From NCBI GenBank assembly GCA_934539585.1, contig CAKTCT010000076.1:1-5707 (forward strand): a stretch of 5,707 bases of DNA, read 5' to 3'. Shown here one piece after another: positions 1-5,685 of this stretch. This DNA is from an uncultured Oscillospiraceae bacterium. GTDB lineage: Bacteria; Bacillota; Clostridia; Oscillospirales; Ruminococcaceae. Within the stretch, counting starts at the first letter, position 1. Each line of letters begins with the position of its first letter. Below the pieces are notes generated by a model. The model was given only the letters and a program-made list of their open reading frames with translations, searched no databases and was not told the DNA's origin. A program made the position numbers and the translations under genes.

Positions 1-44
1 AGGAGGTAGAAATCTTCTACCGCTTTATCGGCAAAATTGATTGA
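1..44 (+). CDS. 3' end of a probable large serine recombinase (partial, tentative)
   Basis: Only the last 13 codons are in the window. In the frame starting at base 3 they read EVEIFYRFIGKID and end at TGA (42-44). From memory, the C-terminal tails of large serine recombinases of clostridial conjugative or mobilisable transposons (recombinase plus DUF4368 architecture, Tn4451/TndX type) often finish with a similar aromatic strand and a phrase like FIGKID or FVGYIE. The short distance from this stop to a broken gene is what is expected of an integrase lying at the end of its element. The bases are AT-richer than everything to the right. Thirteen residues cannot prove the family, and an unrelated protein tail is possible. 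Confidence 0.4.
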   Translation, partial: EVEIFYRFIGKID

Positions 45-68
45 ATGATACCAATATCTTTAACTATG
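1..68. mobile_element. Terminus of an inserted mobile element (inferred junction near 67-72)
   Basis: This AT-rich stretch ends where a GC-rich, truncated helix-turn-helix gene resumes in frame. The frame of that gene is closed by TAA at 61-63, and recognisable helix-turn-helix sequence begins at about 70 (Asp-Thr-Gly). A recombinase-like tail ends at 44. Together these suggest the right end of an integrative element inserted in the regulator gene, with the other half of the gene beyond the left end of the element. The exact boundary cannot be fixed without the uninterrupted allele. Confidence 0.4.
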
Positions 69-75
69 TGATACC
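46..75. repeat. Short direct repeat TGATACC at the presumed insertion junction
   Basis: TGATACC occurs at 46-52 and again at 69-75, with 16 bases between the copies. The right copy overlaps the point where the truncated gene resumes. It could be a recombinase half-site feature or a duplicated crossover core. Seven bases can recur by chance, so this is only suggestive. Confidence 0.2.
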
Positions 76-540
76 GGCTGCGGCGCTCCGGACCTCTCCT
101 TGCTCCCCGCCCTGGCCGAAGCCCTGGGCGTAGACGCCGACGCGCTGCTCCGGGGCGACCTGGAGCCCAACGCCCGCACCAACGGCAACCTGAAAAAGCT
201 CAACTTCTACCTCTGCCCCGCCTGCGGGAACCTGCTGTTCTCCACCGATGCCGGGGAGGTGTCCTGCTGCGGCCGGAAGCTCTCCCCCATCCGCCCTCAG
301 TCCCCCGACGACGCCCACCAGCTGGACGCCGCATACCGGGACGGCGAATGGTTCCTTTCCTCCCGCCACGAGATGACCCGGGACCACTTCATCACCTTTG
401 CGGCCCTGCTCAACGGCGACACCCTGGTCCTCAGAAAGTTCTACCCCCAGTGGGACCTGGAGACCCAGCTCCCCTTCCCGCCCCGCGGGATTCTTCTGTG
501 GCACTGCTCCCGCCACGGCCTTTTCCGCCGGGACCTCTGA
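67..540 (+). pseudogene. 5'-truncated XRE helix-turn-helix / desulfoferrodoxin-like fusion regulator
   Basis: The frame is open from 64 to the TGA at 538-540 but has no credible start. TAA closes it at 61-63, and the only early candidate is TTG at 100, inside the helix-turn-helix and without a Shine-Dalgarno. Residues just before and after TTG-100 (DTGCGAPDLSLLPALAEALGV) match the last part of an XRE/HTH_3 domain; roughly the first 40 residues are absent. Numbering from TTG-100, the rest resembles desulfoferrodoxin. A desulforedoxin-type Cys4 knuckle (C39-x2-C42 ... C56-C57) is followed by a superoxide-reductase-like site with H73, H90, H96 (HEMTRDH) and C136-x2-H139-G. These equal the four His and one Cys iron ligands of that family. 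The Lys next to the first His in enzymes (EKH) is replaced here (DDAH), so a sensing role is more likely than catalysis. The gene is convergent with cysK and ends in a strong hairpin. Domain assignment is fairly sure; pseudogene status is inferred from the missing 5' end. Confidence 0.7.
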
Positions 541-545
541 CGCAC

Positions 546-590
546 AGCGCCCCTCCGACGAAGCAATTTCCGTCGGAGGGGCGCTCTTTT
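546..590 (+). terminator. Intrinsic terminator of the truncated regulator gene
   Basis: A perfect 15-bp stem (546-560 pairing with 571-585) encloses a 10-base loop and is followed by CTTTT. It starts six bases after the regulator stop codon. Read on the minus strand, the same hairpin lies about 20 bases beyond the cysK stop. On that strand it has no U-run after it, so it would be a poor intrinsic terminator for cysK. Confidence 0.85.
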
Positions 591-603
591 CCGCGTATGG
601 GGA

Positions 604-1533
<930 letters not shown>

Positions 1534-1578
1534 AAAAGCATCTCCTTTTCAGCGGGAAGGCCGGATTTTCAATTCACC

Positions 1579-1607
1579 ATAAAACCTACCTGTTTTCTAG
1601 GCTTTAT
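1579..1607. promoter_or_regulatory. Candidate operator: long dyad over the cysK -10/+1 region
   Basis: On the minus strand the arms read ATAAAgCCTA and TAGGtTTTAT, separated by nine bases, with 9 of 10 positions complementary. The dyad overlaps two bases of the -10 box and covers the predicted start of cysK transcription, an ideal position for a repressor. Rrf2-family regulators such as CymR and IscR commonly control cysteine and Fe-S genes in Firmicutes, but the regulator here is not identified. Confidence 0.5.
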
Positions 1608-1634
1608 TATAGCACCCCTTTCCCCGGTTGTCAA
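1606..1634 (-). promoter_or_regulatory. Sigma-A promoter of cysK
   Basis: On the minus strand TTGACA (1634-1629) and TATAAT (1611-1606) are perfect consensus hexamers separated by 17 bases. Transcription should start near 1599, giving a leader of about 66 bases before the cysK ATG. Confidence 0.85.
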
Positions 1635-1638
1635 CCCA

Positions 1639-1657
1639 TTTTCCGGAAAAATTTTCC
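1639..1657. promoter_or_regulatory. Overlapping palindromes between the divergent promoters
   Basis: TTTTCCGGAAAA (1639-1650) is a perfect 12-base palindrome. It overlaps GGAAAA-A-TTTTCC (1645-1657), a second perfect dyad around a central A. They lie just upstream of the cysK -35 box and about 50 bases upstream of the mnmA -35 box, where an activator or shared regulator could bind. AT-rich intergenic composition raises the chance of such palindromes, so function is only a possibility. Confidence 0.3.
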
Positions 1658-1706
1658 GCCGGAGTTATCAAAAAAATCGATTGCTCCCAATCAACCCTCC
1701 CTTCTA

Positions 1707-1736
1707 TTGACAAACCGGCGGTTTTGGGTCTATAAT
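1707..1736 (+). promoter_or_regulatory. Sigma-A promoter of the mnmA operon
   Basis: TTGACA (1707-1712) and TATAAT (1731-1736) are both perfect hexamers with an 18-base spacer. Transcription should begin near 1743. No other convincing promoter is seen before the terminator at 5347-5400, so this one probably serves all four genes. Confidence 0.85.
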
Positions 1737-1758
1737 GCCAATAGCCTATCCGTTCAAT

Positions 1759-1808
1759 CGGTTTTCGGGAGCGTCGCCATTATAGAAGGAAGACGCCGCC
1801 CCAAACCG
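1759..1808 (+). promoter_or_regulatory. Imperfect hairpin in the mnmA 5' leader
   Basis: CGGTTT (1759-1764) pairs with AAACCG (1803-1808), GGG (1767-1769) with CCC (1799-1801), and GCGTC (1771-1775) with GACGC (1792-1796). That gives about 14 pairs with small bulges around a 16-base loop. No U-run follows, so it is not an intrinsic terminator. It ends 16 bases before the ribosome binding site. It matches no riboswitch class that I recognise. Confidence 0.3.
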
Positions 1809-1824
1809 ACTCACCCTTACCATA

Positions 1825-1830
1825 AAAGGA
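1825..1830 (+). promoter_or_regulatory. Ribosome binding site that fixes the mnmA start
   Basis: AAAGGA lies 8 bases before ATG 1839. The longer open frame upstream begins with TTG at 1707, which is the -35 box itself, so that start cannot be on the transcript. This site settles the start at 1839. Confidence 0.85.
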
Positions 1831-1838
1831 CGGTGCAT

Positions 1839-2924
1839 ATGAACCCCACCGAAAAGACCGCGCTCATCGCCATGAGCGGCGGCGTTGACAGCTCCGTGGC
1901 GGCCTACCTCATGGTCTCCCGGGGATTTGACTGCATGGGCACCACCATGCGGCTTTACCGCAACGAGGACATCGGCCTCAGCCGGTTCCACACCTGCTGT
2001 TCCCAGAGGGACATCGACGACGCCGCAGACGTGGCCTTCCGCCTGGACATCCCCTATGAGGTCCTGGACTTCACCTTTGACTTCAAGGAGCAGATCATCC
2101 GGAAGTTCATCGACACCTACGAGGCCGGCGGCACCCCCAACCCCTGCATCGACTGCAACCGCTACATGAAATTCAACAAGCTCCTGGACTTCGCTGCGGA
2201 AAACGGCCGGTACTACGTGGTCACGGGCCACTACGCCCGGATCGAGGAGAAGGATGGCCGGTTCCTCCTGAAAAAGGCCCTGGACCCCTCCAAGGACCAG
2301 AGCTACGTCCTCTACTCCCTGACCCAGGAGCAGTTGAAGCACACCCTGTTCCCCCTGGGGGAAATGTCCAAGCACGACACCCGGAAGATCGCCGAGGACC
2401 AGGGCTTCGTCAACTGGGAAAAGCCCGACAGCCAGGACATCTGCTTCGTCCCCGACGGCGACTACGTGAAATTCATGGAGCAGTACACCGGCAAGCACTA
2501 CCCCGCCGGGGATTTCCTGGACGCCTCCGGCAAGGTGGTGGGCCGGCACCGGGGAGCCGTGGCCTACACCATCGGCCAGCGGAAGGGCCTGGGCATCGCC
2601 CTGGGGGAGCCTGCCTACGTTTTCAAAAAGGACATGGCGGCCAACACCGTCTCCGTGGGGAAGGAAAGCCTGCTGTTCACCAAGGGCCTTATCGCCGGGG
2701 ACCTGAACTGGATCGCCTTTGACCGGCCGGAGTTCCCCCTCCGGCTGAAGGCCAAGACCCGCTACCGCCAGCAGGAGCAGTGGGCCACCGCCTACCCCCA
2801 CAGCGACGGCATCCGCCTGGAATTTGACGAGCCCCAGCGGGCCGTCACTCCGGGACAGGCCGTGGTCATGTACGACGGCGACACCGTCCTGGGCGGCGGG
2901 ACCATCACCGGCGTCCTGGAATAA
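1839..2924 (+). CDS. mnmA: tRNA-specific 2-thiouridylase MnmA
   Basis: The 361-residue enzyme uses ATP and a relayed persulfide sulfur to make 2-thiouridine at wobble U34 of tRNAs for Lys, Glu and Gln. The N-terminal PP-loop ATP-binding motif SGGVDSS is at 13-19. The TPNPCIDCN segment (99-107) contains C106, which aligns with the E. coli catalytic C102. SQDICF (198-203) provides C202, the partner of E. coli C199. PSKDQSY (150-156) and AYTIGQRKGLGI (242-253) are also typical. Length is normal for the family. The extra cysteines C53-C54 (TCC) and C103 are, as I recall, common in clostridial forms. The ATG at 1839 has a good Shine-Dalgarno and the product starts just before the PP-loop strand. 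It is the first gene of the operon, and a desulfurase able to feed it sulfur is the fourth. Confidence 0.96.
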   Translation: MNPTEKTALIAMSGGVDSSVAAYLMVSRGFDCMGTTMRLYRNEDIGLSRFHTCCSQRDIDDAADVAFRLDIPYEVLDFTFDFKEQIIRKFIDTYEAGGTPNPCIDCNRYMKFNKLLDFAAENGRYYVVTGHYARIEEKDGRFLLKKALDPSKDQSYVLYSLTQEQLKHTLFPLGEMSKHDTRKIAEDQGFVNWEKPDSQDICFVPDGDYVKFMEQYTGKHYPAGDFLDASGKVVGRHRGAVAYTIGQRKGLGIALGEPAYVFKKDMAANTVSVGKESLLFTKGLIAGDLNWIAFDRPEFPLRLKAKTRYRQQEQWATAYPHSDGIRLEFDEPQRAVTPGQAVVMYDGDTVLGGGTITGVLE

Positions 2925-2942
2925 CCGAAAGGAGCAAGCACC

Positions 2943-3434
2943 ATGATCATCCGGAAAACGGAGCGGCGGGACCTCCCCGCCCTTCTGGACATTTACAACG
3001 ATGAGGTGGAGCACGGCGTGGCCACCCTGGACCTCCACCCCCGGACCGCGGAGCAGTGGGACCAGTGGTTCGCCGACCACAGCAGCGACACCCATTTCAT
3101 CCTGACGGCGGAGATCGACGGGACCCCCGCCGGGTACGCCTCCCTCTCCGAGTACCGCTCCAAGGAAGCCTACGCCTCCACGGTGGAGCTGTCCATCTAC
3201 GTGGGCAGGGATTTCCGCCGGAAGGGCGTGGCCTCGGCCCTTATGGAGGCCATTTTGAAAATCGCCCGGGAGAACCCGACCATCCACTCGGTGGTCTCGG
3301 TGATCACCAGCGGGAACGAAGCCAGCGCCCGGATCCATGAGAAGTTCGGCTTCCGCTTCTGCGGCACCCTCCATGAGGTGGGCCTGAAAATGGGGGCCCT
3401 CCGGGACATCGATAACTACGAACTGCTGGTCTGA
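2943..3434 (+). CDS. GNAT-family N-acetyltransferase, phosphinothricin acetyltransferase-like
   Basis: This 163-residue protein is a single GNAT domain that would move an acetyl group from acetyl-CoA to an amine. The acceptor is unknown. The N-terminal IIRKTERRDLPALLDIYN (residues 2-19) and the VELSIYV strand (81-87) lead to the acetyl-CoA pyrophosphate loop RRKGVA (92-97). NEASARIHEKFGF (125-137) and the GTLHEVGLKMG tail (141-151) follow. This order and the tail resemble the Pat/MnaT group, which acetylates methionine sulfoximine, methionine sulfone or phosphinothricin, often as a side activity. AAAGGAG ends 8 bases before the ATG. It lies 18 bases after mnmA and 19 before tcdA, so it is co-transcribed with tRNA-modification genes. 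That context may be incidental, or it may point to a thio- or amino-acid-derived substrate. Confidence 0.9.
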   Translation: MIIRKTERRDLPALLDIYNDEVEHGVATLDLHPRTAEQWDQWFADHSSDTHFILTAEIDGTPAGYASLSEYRSKEAYASTVELSIYVGRDFRRKGVASALMEAILKIARENPTIHSVVSVITSGNEASARIHEKFGFRFCGTLHEVGLKMGALRDIDNYELLV

Positions 3435-3453
3435 ACCAGCCACAGGAGAGCAT

Positions 3454-4230
3454 ATGCTGAATCAGTTTTCAAGGACCCAGCTTCTTCTGGGAAAAGATGC
3501 CATGGACATGCTGGCCGGAGCCCGGGTAGCCATCTTCGGCATCGGCGGCGTGGGCAGCTACACGGCGGAAGCCCTGATTCGCAGCGGCGTGGGAGCCGTG
3601 GACCTCATCGACGACGACAAGGTCTGCCTGACCAACATCAACCGCCAGCTCTACGCCACCCGGAAAACCGTGGGAAAATACAAGGTGGACGTGGCGGAGG
3701 AGCGCATCGCGGAGATCAACCCCGACGCCATGGTCCGGACCTATAAGACCTTCTACACCAAGGAGACCGCGGGCCAGTTCGACTTCACCCAGTACGACTA
3801 CGTGGTGGACGCCATCGACACCGTCTCCGGCAAGCTGGCCCTGGTGGAGCAGGCCCAGGCCGCCGGAACCCCTATCATCAGCTCCATGGGCGCCGGGAAC
3901 AAGCTGGACCCCACGGCCTTTGAGGTCACGGACATCTACAAGACCTCGGTCTGCCCCCTGGCCAAGGTCATGCGCACCGAGCTGCGGAAACGGAAGATCA
4001 GACACCTGAAGGTGGTCTACTCCAAGGAGCTGGCCATGACCCCCATCGACGACATGGCCGTCAGCTGCAAGGCCCACTGCATCTGCCCCCCCGGCGTTGC
4101 CCGGAAATGCACCCAGCGGCGGCAGGTCCCGGGGAGTACCGCCTTTGTGCCGTCGGTGGTGGGTCTCATCATCGCCGGGGAGGTCGTCAAGGACCTGACC
4201 GGCGTCCGGGGCAGGGGCATCGGCGTATGA
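3454..4230 (+). CDS. tcdA: tRNA threonylcarbamoyladenosine dehydratase TcdA (CsdL-like, ThiF/E1 family)
   Basis: The 258-residue protein belongs to the E1/ThiF/MoeB fold. TcdA uses ATP to cyclise t6A at position 37 of ANN-decoding tRNAs to ct6A. The Rossmann glycine loop GIGGVGS is at 29-35. DDDKV (53-57) and NINRQ (61-65) form the nucleotide-binding and Arg-finger region. DAIDTVSGK at 119-127 is the conserved Asp/Lys motif. GAGNKLDPT lies at 146-154 and PGSTAFVPSVVGLIIAGEVV at 226-245 is the typical C-terminal segment. Four cysteines (C205, C209, C211, C219) cluster just before that segment and might bind metal. The ATG follows AGGAG by 5 bases. The stop overlaps the desulfurase start (ATGA), which implies translational coupling. 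In E. coli the homologue csdL sits beside csdA and csdE; here a desulfurase is adjacent but no csdE-like gene is visible. ThiF or MoeB are less likely because no thiamine or molybdopterin genes are nearby. Confidence 0.93.
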   Translation: MLNQFSRTQLLLGKDAMDMLAGARVAIFGIGGVGSYTAEALIRSGVGAVDLIDDDKVCLTNINRQLYATRKTVGKYKVDVAEERIAEINPDAMVRTYKTFYTKETAGQFDFTQYDYVVDAIDTVSGKLALVEQAQAAGTPIISSMGAGNKLDPTAFEVTDIYKTSVCPLAKVMRTELRKRKIRHLKVVYSKELAMTPIDDMAVSCKAHCICPPGVARKCTQRRQVPGSTAFVPSVVGLIIAGEVVKDLTGVRGRGIGV

Positions 4231-5345
4231 TCTACCTGGATTACTCCGCCAACACCCCGGCGGACCCGGAGGTCCTCCGCTGCCTTGCGGAGACGGAGAC
4301 CCGCTTTCCGGGGAATCCCAACTCCGACCACGCCGCCGGCCGTGCCGCCCGGGAGGAAATGGCCCGGGTCACAGAGGAGGCTGCCCGCCTCCTGGGAGTC
4401 CTCCCCTCGGAGGTCCTGTTCAACTCCGGGGCCAGCGAGGGCAACAACACCGCCGTCAAGGGCCTCGCCCAGCTCTCCAAAGGACGGCACATCGTCTCCA
4501 CCCCCCTGGAGCACGCCTCGGTCAGCGGCTGCCTGGAGGTCCTGAAGGGACAGGGGTACGAAATCGACCTGGTCAACGTGGGCCCGGACGGTAAAATCGA
4601 CCTTTCCCACCTCCAAAGCCTGCTCCGGCCGGACACCGCCCTGGTCGCCGTGGCCGCCGTGGACAGCGAGCTGGGAGCCGTCCAGCCCCTGGCGGAGATT
4701 TCCGCCCTGCTCCGGGACTTCCCAAACTGCCGCCTTCACGTGGACGCCACCCAGGCCGTGGGAAAAATCCCCCTCTCCCTGGAGGGCGCGGACACCGCCA
4801 CCCTTTCCGCCCACAAATTCTACGGACCCGGGGGCTGCGGCATCCTGTTCAAGGCTCGGGGCCTGGACCTGCCCCCCCTAATCCACGGCGGAGCCAGCGC
4901 CACCCCCTACCGCAGCGGAACCCCGGCTCTTGGCCTGGCCGTGGCCCAGACCAAGGCCCTCTCCCTGGCCACGGAGCGCTTTGCGGAGCGGCTGGCCACC
5001 GTTTCCGCCCACAACCGGGAGCTGCGGCGGTTCTTCGCCGCCTTCCCCAGGGTCCGGATCAACAGCCCGGAAGACGCCGTCCCCCACATCCTGAACCTCA
5101 GCGTGGAGGGCGTCCGGGGTCCGGCCTTCCAGAGCGCCCTGGACCGGGAAGGCGTCTGCGTGTCGGTAAAATCCGCCTGCTCCTCTGACGGAGCCCCCTC
5201 CCGAGCCGTCCTGGCCGTCACCGGGGACCGCCGGAACGCCCTGTCCTCCTGGCGGATCAGCCTCAGCCACCGCACCACCCCCCAGGAGCTCCGGGAATTT
5301 GAGGAGCGCTTCGCCCGCTGCTACCAAACCCTTGCCTCCCGCTGA
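4227..5345 (+). CDS. Cysteine desulfurase, NifS/IscS type (class V aminotransferase fold)
   Basis: The 372-residue PLP enzyme should convert L-cysteine to alanine and leave a persulfide on its own cysteine for thiolation or Fe-S assembly. The N-terminus IYLDYSANTPADPEV is typical. SGASEGNN (67-74) is the PLP phosphate loop. EHASV places H96 over the cofactor ring. DATQAVGK gives D173 and Q176. SAHKFYGPGG contains the PLP lysine K197. SACSSDGAPS carries the catalytic C318, and R343 in SSWRISLS is the likely substrate carboxylate ligand. The usual NNEIG motif reads DSELG (146-150), so the Asn that contacts PLP in IscS is Ser147 here. The start is the ATG overlapping the tcdA stop by four bases. 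A 40-residue upstream extension of the frame is low-complexity shadow sequence inside tcdA. It is shorter than E. coli IscS (404) but in range for the group. The likely partners are MnmA and TcdA from the same operon; which acceptor is real cannot be told from sequence. Confidence 0.92.
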   Translation: MIYLDYSANTPADPEVLRCLAETETRFPGNPNSDHAAGRAAREEMARVTEEAARLLGVLPSEVLFNSGASEGNNTAVKGLAQLSKGRHIVSTPLEHASVSGCLEVLKGQGYEIDLVNVGPDGKIDLSHLQSLLRPDTALVAVAAVDSELGAVQPLAEISALLRDFPNCRLHVDATQAVGKIPLSLEGADTATLSAHKFYGPGGCGILFKARGLDLPPLIHGGASATPYRSGTPALGLAVAQTKALSLATERFAERLATVSAHNRELRRFFAAFPRVRINSPEDAVPHILNLSVEGVRGPAFQSALDREGVCVSVKSACSSDGAPSRAVLAVTGDRRNALSSWRISLSHRTTPQELREFEERFARCYQTLASR

Positions 5346-5346
5346 A

Positions 5347-5400
5347 GGCGGTCCCGCCGGACCGCCCGGGAGGTTTTCCCGGAAATTCGGAAGTTTTTTT
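5347..5400 (+). terminator. Compound intrinsic terminator of the mnmA operon
   Basis: Two bases after the desulfurase stop, GGCGGTCC (5347-5354) pairs with GGACCGCC (5359-5366) around a 4-base loop. An alternative or adjacent stem pairs 5366-5371 with 5377-5382. A weaker third hairpin, CCG (5379-5381) with CGG (5388-5390), leads to a run of seven T (5394-5400). The stacked hairpins plus U-tract separate the operon from the tRNA genes. Confidence 0.75.
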
Positions 5401-5409
5401 CAAAAACCG

Positions 5410-5438
5410 TTGACAAACCCGAAACCTTGTGATAAAAT
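5410..5438 (+). promoter_or_regulatory. Sigma-A promoter of the tRNA-Ser pair
   Basis: TTGACA (5410-5415), a 17-base spacer and TAAAAT (5433-5438) form a near-consensus promoter. Transcription should start near 5445, about 23 bases before the first tRNA. It lies directly after the U-tract of the preceding terminator. Confidence 0.8.
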
Positions 5439-5467
5439 AATACTTGTTCCGTGTGAAGAAATTGCAC

Positions 5468-5556
5468 GGAGAGATGTCCGAGTGGTTTAAGGAGCTGGTC
5501 TTGAAAACCAGTGATCCCGTAAGGGACCGTGGGTTCGAATCCCACTCTCTCCGCCA
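5468..5556 (+). tRNA. tRNA-Ser (anticodon UGA)
   Basis: A complete cloverleaf is visible. The acceptor stem pairs 5468-5474 with 5546-5552, with G discriminator 5553 and encoded CCA 5554-5556. The D-stem TCC/GGA is at 5477-5479 and 5491-5493. The anticodon stem CTGGT/ACCAG spans 5495-5511, with TGA at 5502-5504. A long class II variable arm (TCCC/GGGA, 5515-5526) and T-stem GTGGG/CCCAC (5529-5545) with TTCGAAT loop complete it. It reads UCN codons. A36-A37-A38 fits the MiaA-type isopentenylation context. Confidence 0.97.
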
Positions 5557-5591
5557 CCAAACAATCCAATACCTTGACAGGACGTTCCAAT

Positions 5592-5685
5592 GGAGTTGTA
5601 CTCAAGTTGGTGACGAGGCGCCCCTGCTAAGGGCGTAGGTCGGCTAAACCCCGGCGCGAGAGTTCGAGTCTCTCCAACTCCGCCA
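5592..5685 (+). tRNA. tRNA-Ser (anticodon GCU)
   Basis: The acceptor stem GGAGTTG (5592-5598) pairs with CAACTCC (5675-5681), then G discriminator 5682 and encoded CCA 5683-5685. The D-stem CTC/GAG is at 5601-5603 and 5615-5617. The anticodon stem CGCCC/GGGCG (5619-5635) holds GCT at 5626-5628. The variable arm pairs 5639-5643 with 5651-5655, including one G-U. The T-stem GAGAG/CTCTC is at 5658-5674. It reads AGC and AGU. U36-A37 is the signature for t6A, hence a likely ct6A substrate of TcdA. It lies 35 bases after the UGA gene and is presumably co-transcribed with it. No terminator is visible in the 22 bases that remain. Confidence 0.97.

Noticed and set aside
64..516. Minus-strand open frame opposite the HTH-desulfoferrodoxin remnant
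   Set aside because: The Gly/Val-rich shadow sequence has no motif, while the plus frame shows clear metal-ligand motifs.
100..540. Functional short protein started at TTG-100
   Set aside because: There is no Shine-Dalgarno, the start would fall in the middle of the helix-turn-helix, and the visible domain is cut. Truncation explains it better.
1534..1605. T-box or S-box riboswitch in the cysK leader
   Set aside because: The leader is only about 66 bases, shows no T-box or SAM-binding core motifs, and has no terminator before the start codon.
1679..1692. GATTG-CTCC-CAATC mini hairpin between the divergent promoters
   Set aside because: A 5-bp stem is too short and AT-rich to call a site, and it would lie outside both predicted transcripts.
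1746..3443. Very long minus-strand open frame (565 codons) opposite mnmA and the acetyltransferase gene
   Set aside because: Its product is Gly/Val/His-rich low-complexity sequence created by the G/C third-position bias of the real plus-strand genes, and no minus-strand promoter or RBS serves it.
4107..4226. 40-residue N-terminal extension of the cysteine desulfurase frame
   Set aside because: It lies entirely within tcdA in another frame and is low complexity. The family N-terminus begins at the ATG overlapping the tcdA stop.
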